NCBI GenBank assembly: GCA_964598765.1
Contig: CAZRCZ010000004.1
Span: 1-64,000 of the forward strand
From: CAZRCZ01 sp964598765
Lineage (GTDB): Bacteria > Sumerlaeota > Sumerlaeia > MVZB01 > JAJFLK01
Reading direction: 5' to 3'
Length of the DNA: 64,000 bases
The notes beneath the pieces are model-generated. The model saw only the letters and a program-made list of their open reading frames with translations. It had not been told where the DNA came from and made no database searches. Position 1 is the stretch's first letter. The number at the start of each line of letters is the position of its first letter. Positions 46,024 to 54,065 of the stretch are shown here, piece after piece. The translations under genes were made by a program, and so were the position numbers.

Positions 46024-46794
46024 ATGAAGAGCAAAGCCAATTTGACGGCGGGATTGTGGGTCATGACCGCCGTGACGATTCTATCGGCGCGGAGTCAGGC
46101 CGCCGATTTTCATTTCATGCCCGGCGAGAACAGCAAGGCGTCGGACAAAGCCAAGGTGGAAATTGTTTCGCCCAAGGAAGGAGAAATTCTTCCTGCGGGC
46201 AAGAACGTGATGCTTTCTTTGAAAGTCGAGGGTTTCGATCTTGGCAAGCAAACCGAAGGCGCGGACAAAATCGGCCTTGCCAATTCCAAGGACGGCCAAC
46301 ACATCCACATCATCGTGGACAACGGTCCCTATAAGCCATGCTACGACGCTTCCAAGCCGTTCGATCTAGGCGCGCTGGCTCCCGGCGTTCACACCATTGA
46401 AGCGTTCGCCAGCCGGAGCTGGCACGAGTGCGTCAAATCGCCCGACGCGCGCAAATTCGTCACGTTTTACGTCGGCGAGAAAAAAGGAGATGGTCCCGTC
46501 AAGGCGAGCGATCCGTTGTTGACCTACAGCCGCCCCAAGGGGGACTACGTCGGCAAGGACGCCGAGATGGTCATGGTGGATTTCTTCGTCACCAACGCGA
46601 AACTCTCCAAGGATGGATACAAGGTGCGGGTCACGGTGGACGGGCAATCGCAAGTCGTGGACGATTGGAAGCCGTATCGCCTGCACGGACTCAAGGCCGG
46701 CGAGCACAAGGTCAAAACCGAATTGCTGGATCCGAAGGGGAACGTCGTTCCCGGGACGTATAACAGCACCGAGCGGACGATCACGCTGAAATAA
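46024..46794 (+). CDS. Exported protein of unknown function
   Basis: 256 residues. Signal peptide (LTAGLWVMTAVTILSARSQAA). It consists of two beta-rich parts: IVSPKEGEILPAGKNVMLSLKVE and HIHIIVDNGPYKPCYDASKPF, then GVHTIEAFASRSWHECVKS; a second half repeats the layout with AEMVMVDFFVTNAKLS and YRLHGLKAGEHKVKTELLDPKG. The HIHIIVDN, GxHxxxA and SWHE segments are conserved in similar proteins I recall from other environmental bacteria. A metal- or ligand-binding periplasmic protein is possible. ATG at 46024 with AAGGAG 9-10 bases upstream. Confidence 0.7.
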   Translation: MKSKANLTAGLWVMTAVTILSARSQAADFHFMPGENSKASDKAKVEIVSPKEGEILPAGKNVMLSLKVEGFDLGKQTEGADKIGLANSKDGQHIHIIVDNGPYKPCYDASKPFDLGALAPGVHTIEAFASRSWHECVKSPDARKFVTFYVGEKKGDGPVKASDPLLTYSRPKGDYVGKDAEMVMVDFFVTNAKLSKDGYKVRVTVDGQSQVVDDWKPYRLHGLKAGEHKVKTELLDPKGNVVPGTYNSTERTITLK

Positions 46795-46796
46795 CG

Positions 46797-46840
46797 TAGG
46801 TCGGCTTTGCAAGCCGACGCCGGGTTGCAAGCCCGACCTC
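46797..46840. repeat. Nested palindrome, GTCGGCTTTGCAAGCCGAC family
   Basis: GTCGGCTT-TGC-AAGCCGAC at 46800-46818 is a perfect hairpin, and AGGTCGG (46798-46804) pairs with CCGACCT (46834-46840) around a second half-copy GGGTTGCAAGCCC. It occupies the whole gap before the permease gene. Confidence 0.75.
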
Positions 46841-46842
46841 CC

Positions 46843-48201
46843 ATGGAACAACACCCGGAACTGCGCAAAACCATCGGTCCGGCGGCGGCGACGTTCACGC
46901 TTGTCGGGTTCGTCATCGGCGTGCCGATTTTCACCGTGCCGGGGGAGATCGTCGCCGACACCGGGCCGGGAATGTTTCTGTCTTTTCTGATCGCGGGAGT
47001 GATCGCGGCGTTCAGTTGCGTCGTCGCCGCGCAGGTCGGAAGCGTTTTTCCGATCAGCGGCGCGGGCTACATCGGCATCAGCACGGTGATTTCCCCGTTT
47101 TGGGGATTTTTGCTGGTCTGGCTCATCATGGTTTGCATGGTGGTCGGATTGCCGGTGATGGCGTATGGCTTCGCCGATTATCTCGATCAATTCGTCCCCG
47201 GACTGCCGCGCAAGACGATGGCGTCGCTGGCGGTGATCGTCTTCGGCGCGATCAATTTGCTCGGCGTCCGGGCGGCGGTCTGGGTTCAGGCGTTGATGGT
47301 GATTTTGCTCGTCGCCGTTCTTTCGATCATCGGGGTCGGCGGAATCGCGCACATGAATCCCGCGTTGATGCATCCCTTGTTGCCCAATGGGTTCGGGGCG
47401 ATTCTCGTTTCCGCGATTCCGGCCTACTTCACCTACTCCGGATTCATGGTCATCGTCGAGATGGGGGAGGAAATTGATCGTCCCGAACGGACGCTTCCCA
47501 TTAGCCTCACCGCGAGTTTCCTCATCATTCTCGCGCTTTATCTTCTCATCGCCATTGCCCTACCCGGGCTGATTCCGTGGGAGGAATTCAAGACGATCAA
47601 GGCTCCGGTTTCAGCGGCGGCGGAAATTTTCATGCCGAAATGGTTCACACGAATCATCGGCTTGAGCGCTCTTTTCGGCGCGGTGACGGCGATCAACGCG
47701 TGGTTCATGACGCAAACCCGCGACATCTACGCGCTGGCGCGGGACGGCGTGCTTCCCAAAACGCTCGCGCACGTCAGCAGGAAATACGGCGAGCCGGACG
47801 CGGCGATCATTTTTGCGATCTGCATCGCACTTTTCGGAGTTTCCATCGCCGCAACCGCGACGGAATACGCGATCATGGTCGTTCTGGCGATCTCCGTGAT
47901 TCAAGTGATGTCGGGCATCGCGATCCTGCGCGCGCCGTCAAAAGTTCCCGAACATTTCCGCCGCGCGCCGTTCAAACTCGGTCCCGCCGGACGCTGGTTC
48001 TTCGGCGGGGGTTTTATTTTGCTCTCGGCGGGGTTCGGAGCGGTCGGATTGGTTCAGAGCCACAAGGCGACGCTGGTCTTTTTGGTTTTGCTTGCCGTCG
48101 GTTGCGTCTATTATTTTTTCCGCAAGCGCCATTTGCAAAAACTTGGCGTTTCCATCGAGGCGGCGCTTCGGAAGGATATTTCAAAGATTTTAGAACAATG
48201 A
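46843..48201 (+). CDS. APC-superfamily amino acid permease
   Basis: 452 residues with about 12 membrane segments. The N-terminal part contains TIGPAAATFTLVGFVIGVPIF and a long run of helices with the unwound Gly-rich site. VEMGEEIDRPERTLP is the family's typical cytoplasmic motif (E-E-x-x-x-P-x-x-x-x-P). Substrate is unknown. ATG at 46843 begins MEQHPELRKT. It follows the exported protein gene through a palindromic repeat. Weak similarity to YfnA/GadC-like transporters is inference. Confidence 0.88.
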   Translation: MEQHPELRKTIGPAAATFTLVGFVIGVPIFTVPGEIVADTGPGMFLSFLIAGVIAAFSCVVAAQVGSVFPISGAGYIGISTVISPFWGFLLVWLIMVCMVVGLPVMAYGFADYLDQFVPGLPRKTMASLAVIVFGAINLLGVRAAVWVQALMVILLVAVLSIIGVGGIAHMNPALMHPLLPNGFGAILVSAIPAYFTYSGFMVIVEMGEEIDRPERTLPISLTASFLIILALYLLIAIALPGLIPWEEFKTIKAPVSAAAEIFMPKWFTRIIGLSALFGAVTAINAWFMTQTRDIYALARDGVLPKTLAHVSRKYGEPDAAIIFAICIALFGVSIAATATEYAIMVVLAISVIQVMSGIAILRAPSKVPEHFRRAPFKLGPAGRWFFGGGFILLSAGFGAVGLVQSHKATLVFLVLLAVGCVYYFFRKRHLQKLGVSIEAALRKDISKILEQ

Positions 48202-48398
48202 AGAATTCACTACGGAGCAACAAACAAGGCACACAGGGGAAATAGGCTGAGAGAGAGTGATTAAGAGCATCCCGCAGAATAAAAATTTCCGGACGACCGA
48301 TCACTCTCCAAATTCTTCGCCGTGTCTCTTTGGTGAATTTATTACTTTCAAGATTTTGTGAACCATGATTGAGATGCCGCATGGTTGCCGGAAATGGT

Positions 48399-49301
48399 TC
48401 AAGCGATCTCCGCCAAAAGCTCATCGGACATTCTGGGCGTCGCGCCTAGTTGCGTGGCGACCCACGCGCCCAAGCGATTGGCCGCCTGATTGATTTTCTC
48501 CAACGGCGCGCCCCGCAAATAATGATGCGCCACCGCCGCGACGAACGCGTCGCCGGAACCGACCGTGTCGGCGACCGAAACCTGAAATCCGGGGTGGACC
48601 GAAATCTCCCCGGCGCTCGCCAACAGACTTCCCCGCGCGCCTCGCGTGACGCAAACCAATTTTAGGCCGAAACGACGGATCAGCTCGCGCGCGAGGGATT
48701 CCTCGCCCATTCCTTTCGCGCCGACTATTTCCGCCACGCGGGGAAGCTCCTCGTCGTTCATCTTGGCGATCCGCGAAACGGATAATCCGCTTTCGATGAT
48801 TTCCGGCGTGAAAAATTCCCCGCGCAGATTGATGTCGAAAATCCGGAGCGCATCGGGACGACAAGCCGAAAGAAACCGCAAGATCGTCTTGCGCGAATCC
48901 GGAGCGCGTTGCGCCAACGAGCCGAAACAGACCGCGTTGGTCCGCGCCGCAAGTTGTTCCAATTCCGGGGTCCACTCCAAATGGTCCCACGCGACATTCT
49001 CGACGATGGTATAACGCGGCTGGCCTCCTGATCCGATCTCCACCTTCACCGTTCCCGTCGGATGAACCGGATCGCGCTGAATGAACTCGGCAGAGAGACC
49101 GAGCGACCCCAGCCGATCAAGAATGTCGTTTCCCAAGTCGTCCGTTCCGACGCGGCTTGCGGCGACGCCGAGATTCCCCAACTGAGCCGCGTGAAAGGCA
49201 AAGTTGGCCGGCGCGCCCCCGAGTTGCCGCCCCGACGGCAGAAGATCCCAGAGGATTTCTCCCAAGCCGACCATGGTTTTCTTGCGCGAGGAGAGAGACA
49301 C
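48399..49301 (-). CDS. PfkB-family sugar kinase (fructokinase-like)
   Basis: 300 residues. Ribokinase fold: VGLGEILWDLLPSGRQLGGAPANFA at the N-terminus (substrate-binding GG), LGNDILDRLGSLG, and the catalytic loop VADTVGSGDAFVAAVAHHYL with the DTxGxGD motif including the catalytic Asp. LWDLLP-like N-termini are common in fructokinases. The start is GTG at 49301, sharing one base with the TAG stop of the upstream histidine kinase (TAGTG), so translation is likely coupled; ATG 49274 is an alternative. Confidence 0.88.
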   Translation of the reverse strand: MSLSSRKKTMVGLGEILWDLLPSGRQLGGAPANFAFHAAQLGNLGVAASRVGTDDLGNDILDRLGSLGLSAEFIQRDPVHPTGTVKVEIGSGGQPRYTIVENVAWDHLEWTPELEQLAARTNAVCFGSLAQRAPDSRKTILRFLSACRPDALRIFDINLRGEFFTPEIIESGLSVSRIAKMNDEELPRVAEIVGAKGMGEESLARELIRRFGLKLVCVTRGARGSLLASAGEISVHPGFQVSVADTVGSGDAFVAAVAHHYLRGAPLEKINQAANRLGAWVATQLGATPRMSDELLAEIA

Positions 49302-51364
49302 TAATCGCCGGCGGCGGATGGAACGTCAAGGATGCGTCTGACGGTCTGCGCCAGCTCGATCGAGGAGTAGGGCTTCTGAAGGAAACAAAACGCCGGCGAA
49401 GAGGGAAAATCGTGCCATGTGTCGTTGAAGGAATAGCCGCTCGTGGCGATGATCTTCACGTCCTTCTTTAGTCTCACCAGCTCGGGAAGAATTTGCCGTC
49501 CGGAGAGGCGGGGCATGGTCATGTCCAAAATTACAAGATCTATGATTTTGCACTCGCGTTTGTAAATTTCGAGCGCGTTGGCTCCGTCCATTGCGAGCAA
49601 CACCCGATAGCCATACTTGCAAAGCATCTCCTTGCTCAATTCCCGGATCGGCTCTTCGTCGTCCACGACCAAAATCGTTTCGGTTCCTCCGCGCACCTTC
49701 AGATTTGCCGCCGTGTCGTCCAGAACGTCGGCCGGCTCCTCCACGGCGGGAAGATAAACGTGAAAAAGTGTTCCCTTTCCCATCTCGCTTGAGACTTCCA
49801 CCCAGCCTTGGTGTTGCTTGACGATGCCGAACACGGTCGCCAATCCCAACCCGGTTCCCTTCCCGACCTCCTTGGTTGTGAAGAATGGTTCGAAAATTCG
49901 CTTTTGGGTTTCCTCGTCCATTCCGACGCCGCTGTCCGAAACGCTTACTCGCACGAAGGAGCCTTCCCGCGCTTCGGGATGAAGAAGACAATACTCGGTC
50001 GTGATTTGTTGACGTTTAATCTGCATGGTAATTCGGGGAGACCATGAGGCGAGGTCCGCGCCGTTGGATTGCGCCAATCGCTCCGCCACGGCATCTCTCG
50101 CGTTGACGCACAAATTCAAGACCACTTGGCTCATCTGCCCCGGATCGGCAAGGACTGTGGCGGGAACGGGGGAAAGGCGAACGCCGATTTCGATGCGTCG
50201 GTCCATTGTTTGTTTGATCAATCCCGCGACTTCGCGCGCGGTGTTGTTTAAGTCATGGACCGATTTCTCCAATCGGGTCTTGCGCGCGTAGGCCAAAAGT
50301 TGACGGGTCAATTCCGAGGCGCGTTGCGCGACCATTTCGGCCCTGTCCACGTAGGGATGAATTTTCTTGTCCCCCGCCGAACGGATCAGGTCTAAATACC
50401 CCATGAGACCGGTCAGAAGATTGTTGAAATCATGGGCGACGCCGCCGGCCAGCGTGCCGATGGCCTCAAGCTTTTGCGACTCGATTAATTGCCGCTCCAG
50501 CGCTTCTTTCGCCGATTCAGCCTCAACCTGCCTTTGGATGTCTTGATAAACCGAGACGACCCGGAGAATTTCGCCGTCCTCTCCGATAATCGGGAAGAGC
50601 GTCATTTCCGCCCAAAGAGGTTTGGAGGGATAGTTGCGATTCGGGGAATGCGCGATGTCGTAGAAGCAACGGTCAATGTGAATGACATTTCCCTTAAAGG
50701 CTTGACGAAACGCCTCCAAATGACCGGCCTTTCGCAACTGCGCATCGCGCAGGAGGTTGTAATTCGGCTCCGGAACGATGCCCAGCAATTTTACAAACGC
50801 CTCGTTGCACCGATGAAAGGACCCGTTGGGATTCCAAAAGGCGATGGCGAATGGATTCTGTTCGATCATCCATTCCAGCAGGTTCTTTTGCTCCTGCACC
50901 TGTCTTTGAAATTCCTTCTGGGATTCTTCGGCCTTTTTGCGTTGGGAGACGTCGTGCCCGATTCCCAAGATCGCGACGGGATCGCCTTGGCGCAAGATCA
51001 CCGATGCGCTGATTTCAAGCCAGAGCGGATGGCCGGCTTTGGTCCGGCAAAGCACTTCATACGGAGGCGTGGTCTCGCCCAGTTTCAGGCGACGCTCCAT
51101 GCGGGATTTGACAAACGGAAGATAATTCGGGTCCACCACGGACGCGAAGGCCAGACCAAGCGCCTCATCGCTCGTGTAGCCCATCGTCCGCAGAATCGCC
51201 CGATTGGCATACGTGATCCGCCCTTGCAGATCGAGCGTGTAGATCAGATCGTTCGCCTTGTCAAAGATCTCGCGAAAACGGTTTTCTTCCGTTGCTCTGT
51301 GGTCCTCGGACGCATTCGTTTCGCCCGTGACCGATTCGATCGAGTCTGCCTCTTGCGCTTCCAT
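49301..51364 (-). CDS. Soluble hybrid histidine kinase with two PAS domains and a receiver
   Basis: 687 residues, no membrane segment. PAS-1 about 30-140, PAS-2 about 160-280, HisKA with His311 in LAGGVAHDFNNLLTGL (HDFNN type), ATPase with N box LNLCVNARDAVAE, G1 SDSGVGMDEE and G2 GKGTGLGLATV, and a C-terminal receiver with phospho-acceptor Asp614 in VILDMTMPRLSG and Lys in FLQKPYSS. The layout fits cytoplasmic redox or light-type sensors with an internal receiver. No separate regulator gene is adjacent. Confidence 0.9.
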   Translation of the reverse strand: MEAQEADSIESVTGETNASEDHRATEENRFREIFDKANDLIYTLDLQGRITYANRAILRTMGYTSDEALGLAFASVVDPNYLPFVKSRMERRLKLGETTPPYEVLCRTKAGHPLWLEISASVILRQGDPVAILGIGHDVSQRKKAEESQKEFQRQVQEQKNLLEWMIEQNPFAIAFWNPNGSFHRCNEAFVKLLGIVPEPNYNLLRDAQLRKAGHLEAFRQAFKGNVIHIDRCFYDIAHSPNRNYPSKPLWAEMTLFPIIGEDGEILRVVSVYQDIQRQVEAESAKEALERQLIESQKLEAIGTLAGGVAHDFNNLLTGLMGYLDLIRSAGDKKIHPYVDRAEMVAQRASELTRQLLAYARKTRLEKSVHDLNNTAREVAGLIKQTMDRRIEIGVRLSPVPATVLADPGQMSQVVLNLCVNARDAVAERLAQSNGADLASWSPRITMQIKRQQITTEYCLLHPEAREGSFVRVSVSDSGVGMDEETQKRIFEPFFTTKEVGKGTGLGLATVFGIVKQHQGWVEVSSEMGKGTLFHVYLPAVEEPADVLDDTAANLKVRGGTETILVVDDEEPIRELSKEMLCKYGYRVLLAMDGANALEIYKRECKIIDLVILDMTMPRLSGRQILPELVRLKKDVKIIATSGYSFNDTWHDFPSSPAFCFLQKPYSSIELAQTVRRILDVPSAAGD

Positions 51365-51494
51365 AATTTTTCCCGATAGCCCAGTAATTCTCTATAGCGC
51401 AGTGGGAAGAGGCTGACAAGCATTTTCAGTTGGATTCTCCGCCCGAAATCGTATAGACATTTGCGGGCTTGGTTCTTCCTCGTGAGGCAATCCG

Positions 51495-51887
51495 ATGCGC
51501 TGTCCGCAATGCAAAACCGAAAACCGCGACGAAAATCCGCAATGCTATCATTGCGGGAGCGACCTGACCCTTCTGCGGTCGGTCGTCATCAAGGCGCGGC
51601 ATCTTTTCAACGCCGCGCTGGAGCATACCGAACGCGGTCGCAACGTCGAGGCCATCGCCAACCTGAAATCGGCCATCGAACTTGACGCTTCGTTCGTCAA
51701 CGCTTGGGTGGTGCTGGGAACGATTTACGCCAAGGAAAATCAACCGCAGGAAGCGGAAACGGCGTGGAAACGGGCGTTGGCTTGCGACTCGAGGTTCGAA
51801 AAGGCGCATGAATATCTTTTGAAGTTGCGGGAGATTTCGCAGACATCGCCTCCTCCATCAAAGTCCCGGAAACGTCGTTCGGCTTGA
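51495..51887 (+). CDS. Zinc-ribbon TPR protein
   Basis: 130 residues. N-terminal zinc ribbon CPQC...CYHC (MRCPQCKTENRDENPQCYHC). TPR-like helices follow: ALEHTERGRNVEAIANLKSAIE, VLGTIYAKENQPQEAE, ALACDSRFEKAHEYLL. The C-terminus is basic. Likely a protein-interaction adaptor; no specific partner is known. The 3' end overlaps the next gene on the opposite strand by 30 bases. Confidence 0.75.
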   Translation: MRCPQCKTENRDENPQCYHCGSDLTLLRSVVIKARHLFNAALEHTERGRNVEAIANLKSAIELDASFVNAWVVLGTIYAKENQPQEAETAWKRALACDSRFEKAHEYLLKLREISQTSPPPSKSRKRRSA

Positions 51888-52394
51888 TTGCGCAATCGAG
51901 CTTTGATCAAATTCCTCGTTGTAGTTGTGAGAATGGGGAGATGGAATGCGGACTATACCTGCCGACATGCCGCCTTTTCCGAGCACTTCCTCAAACTCGC
52001 CCAAAGGTCCATAACCATAGATAACGTTATGACGGTCGTAAATGAGTTGGGACGAATCGGTTCTTGACGCAATCCAAATATGGTGGCGTCCGTCCAATTC
52101 AAAGTAGAGGCGAAAGTGATTCAGAAAAGCCTCCATCTCTTCGCGCGAAGCGGGATTGGGGTTCTGGTATCGTCCCGGTTTATTGCCGTTCATACGGGGA
52201 ACAACCAGCACGTATAAGATGCCGAACGGAGGCGCCATTAGACGAGAAAGCGCGATCATCAGATCAACGTGATCGGATGAGGGCGTCATGACGAGCCTTT
52301 CTACAATCTCTGCTCGCTCTTGTTGATAAATGTTTGGATACGAGAAAGGAGCAAAATTGCCCTTTAGCATCTCCCGAAACTTATAAGATTCCAT
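51858..52394 (-). CDS. Uncharacterised cytoplasmic protein
   Basis: 178 residues beginning MESYKFREMLKGNF. Ordered segments include HVDLMIALSRLMAPPFGILYVLVVPRM, FRLYFELDGRHHIWIASRTD and NVIYGYGPLGEFEEVLG. No signal peptide or membrane segment, and no motif that I can name. The C-terminus (SSIAQSSRTTFPGL) is encoded inside the end of the convergent TPR gene. A plausible real gene because the residue pattern is protein-like. Confidence 0.55.
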   Translation of the reverse strand: MESYKFREMLKGNFAPFSYPNIYQQERAEIVERLVMTPSSDHVDLMIALSRLMAPPFGILYVLVVPRMNGNKPGRYQNPNPASREEMEAFLNHFRLYFELDGRHHIWIASRTDSSQLIYDRHNVIYGYGPLGEFEEVLGKGGMSAGIVRIPSPHSHNYNEEFDQSSIAQSSRTTFPGL

Positions 52395-52468
52395 GCTTAT
52401 CCCCAACGCTTAGGGAGTTCTTTCCGTCCATTTTCGCGTCCTTCGCGTGTTTCGCGGGCTGAATCCGC

Positions 52469-53332
52469 TCAAGAGAAAGCCCGTTCCTCCCACCACGGAT
52501 AAAACGCGGGCATGTCGCGGCTGGGGGACATCGTGAATTTCGCGGGGCGTTTTTCGAGGAACGATTGTACCCCTTCGCGCGCGTCGGCGGAGGACCCCGT
52601 CGAAAAAATCGCCCGCGATTCGATCTTGTGCGCCTCCATCGGATGATCCGCGCCGAGCATACGCCACAACATCTGGCGCGAGAGGGCGACGGAAATGGCG
52701 GAGGTGTTGTCGGCAATTTCGCGCGCCAGCGTCTTGGCGGCGGGAAGTAGGTCGGCGGGAGGCAAAACGCGACTGACCAACCGGTTTTCCAACGCCTCCT
52801 GCGCCGCGAAAACCCGCCCCGTCGCCACCCATTCCATCGCCCGGCTGATCCCGACCAATCGCGGCAGGAACCAAGTGCTACAGGCTTCGGGAGCGATTCC
52901 TCGCCGCGCGAAGACGAATCCGATCTTCGCCGTTTCGGAGGCAAGCCGAATGTCCATCGGAAGCGTCATCGTGATCCCGACGCCGACGGCGGGACCGTTG
53001 ATCGCCCCGATGACCGGTTTGCGCATTTCGAAAATCCGAAGCGTGACCAGCCCGCCGCCGTCGCGGTGATCGTTGGGAGGGCGTTCATCTCCCCGCGCTT
53101 TGTAGTCGAAGGTCTGTCCCCCTTTTTCCAAATCGGCTCCCGCGCAAAAGGCGCGTCCCGCTCCGGTGACGATCACGGCGCGGACTTCGTCGTCCTGATC
53201 CGCGCGCGCGAAGGCGGATATGAGTTCGTTCATCATGACTCCGGTAAAGGCGTTCATCCGGTCGGGGCGATTGAGCGTAATCGTAAGGACGCGGTCCTCG
53301 ACGTGGTATTGAATTTGTTGATAGTCGGGCAT
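52469..53332 (-). CDS. Enoyl-CoA hydratase/isomerase family protein
   Basis: 287 residues of the crotonase fold. VLTITLNRPDRMNAF at the N-terminus, oxyanion-hole AVIVTGAGRAFCAGADLEKGG, and KPVIGAINGPAVGVGITMTLPMDIRLAS. Glu at the first catalytic position is not clear (GFVFARRGIAPEACSTWFLPRLVG), and the second Glu lies in this block. Acts on acyl-CoA. The substrate (short or branched chain) is not readable. It is the third enzyme of a minus-strand run with a membrane protein and PBP2. Confidence 0.88.
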   Translation of the reverse strand: MPDYQQIQYHVEDRVLTITLNRPDRMNAFTGVMMNELISAFARADQDDEVRAVIVTGAGRAFCAGADLEKGGQTFDYKARGDERPPNDHRDGGGLVTLRIFEMRKPVIGAINGPAVGVGITMTLPMDIRLASETAKIGFVFARRGIAPEACSTWFLPRLVGISRAMEWVATGRVFAAQEALENRLVSRVLPPADLLPAAKTLAREIADNTSAISVALSRQMLWRMLGADHPMEAHKIESRAIFSTGSSADAREGVQSFLEKRPAKFTMSPSRDMPAFYPWWEERAFS

Positions 53333-53410
53333 GGGGGATTTCCTTGTCTCGGTTGAAAAATGTCAGAAGAGAGAAAAATAGCCCCAAAGATCGCAAAAAG
53401 CACAAGGAAT

Positions 53411-54064
53411 TTACGCAATGAGCGCCGATTCCCGCGCGCGCCGGCGGCACCAAAAACCCAACGTGACACCGAAAATGAGATGCGCGCTGAGCGTCAGAAA
53501 AATGAACCGGCCGTCGAACGGCAAACCGAAGAACATCGCGTAGGGAGTGAGCAATAGCATCATCTCAACCCACAGCGCCCAGCCGACCGCGCCCCAAAGG
53601 AGCGCCCATCCGGAAAGCCGCCACGCCAGAGCCAAGAACATGATTCCCAAGGCCGCGCCGTTGGAAAAATGATAGGTCCAACCGACAACGTAAACCAACC
53701 AGCGCGGTTCCTCGGCGTTCAGGAGCAATTCGCCAAATCGGGGAAAAACCTTGAAGAGCGGCGCGCCTTGGAACACGAAGACCAAGCGATAGAGGTCGTA
53801 AGCCACGGCGGCGAGAAGCCCTCCCAACGTTCCGTTCACAATCCAAACGAAGGGACTTTGCGCGTCGCGCGGACGATCGCGCGATAGATACGCAATCGCG
53901 GCGAGCAGTAGTGTCGCGGGGGGCAAGACCCAACAGCCAAACCGATGCATCGTCCAGAATCCGTAAATGTGGCCGAGCAGACAGGCGAACGACAAAAACG
54001 CCAGAGCGAAGACGATCAAGCGGGAGGGAATTTCGCTGATTCGCATGGTTTGCGTCGGTCTCAT
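53411..54064 (-). CDS. Multi-span membrane protein following PBP2
   Basis: 217 residues starting MRPTQTMRISEIPSRLIVF. About six membrane helices (LIVFALAFLSFACLLGHIYGF, WVLPPATLLLAAIAYL, GTLGGLLAAVAYDLYRL, later ones with AAWGLWAL-like patterns). It is not MreD by sequence. The start at 54064 lies one base after the PBP2 stop, so it is translated with it; function in envelope growth is inference. Confidence 0.6.
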   Translation of the reverse strand: MRPTQTMRISEIPSRLIVFALAFLSFACLLGHIYGFWTMHRFGCWVLPPATLLLAAIAYLSRDRPRDAQSPFVWIVNGTLGGLLAAVAYDLYRLVFVFQGAPLFKVFPRFGELLLNAEEPRWLVYVVGWTYHFSNGAALGIMFLALAWRLSGWALLWGAVGWALWVEMMLLLTPYAMFFGLPFDGRFIFLTLSAHLIFGVTLGFWCRRRARESALIA

Positions 54065-54065
54065 G

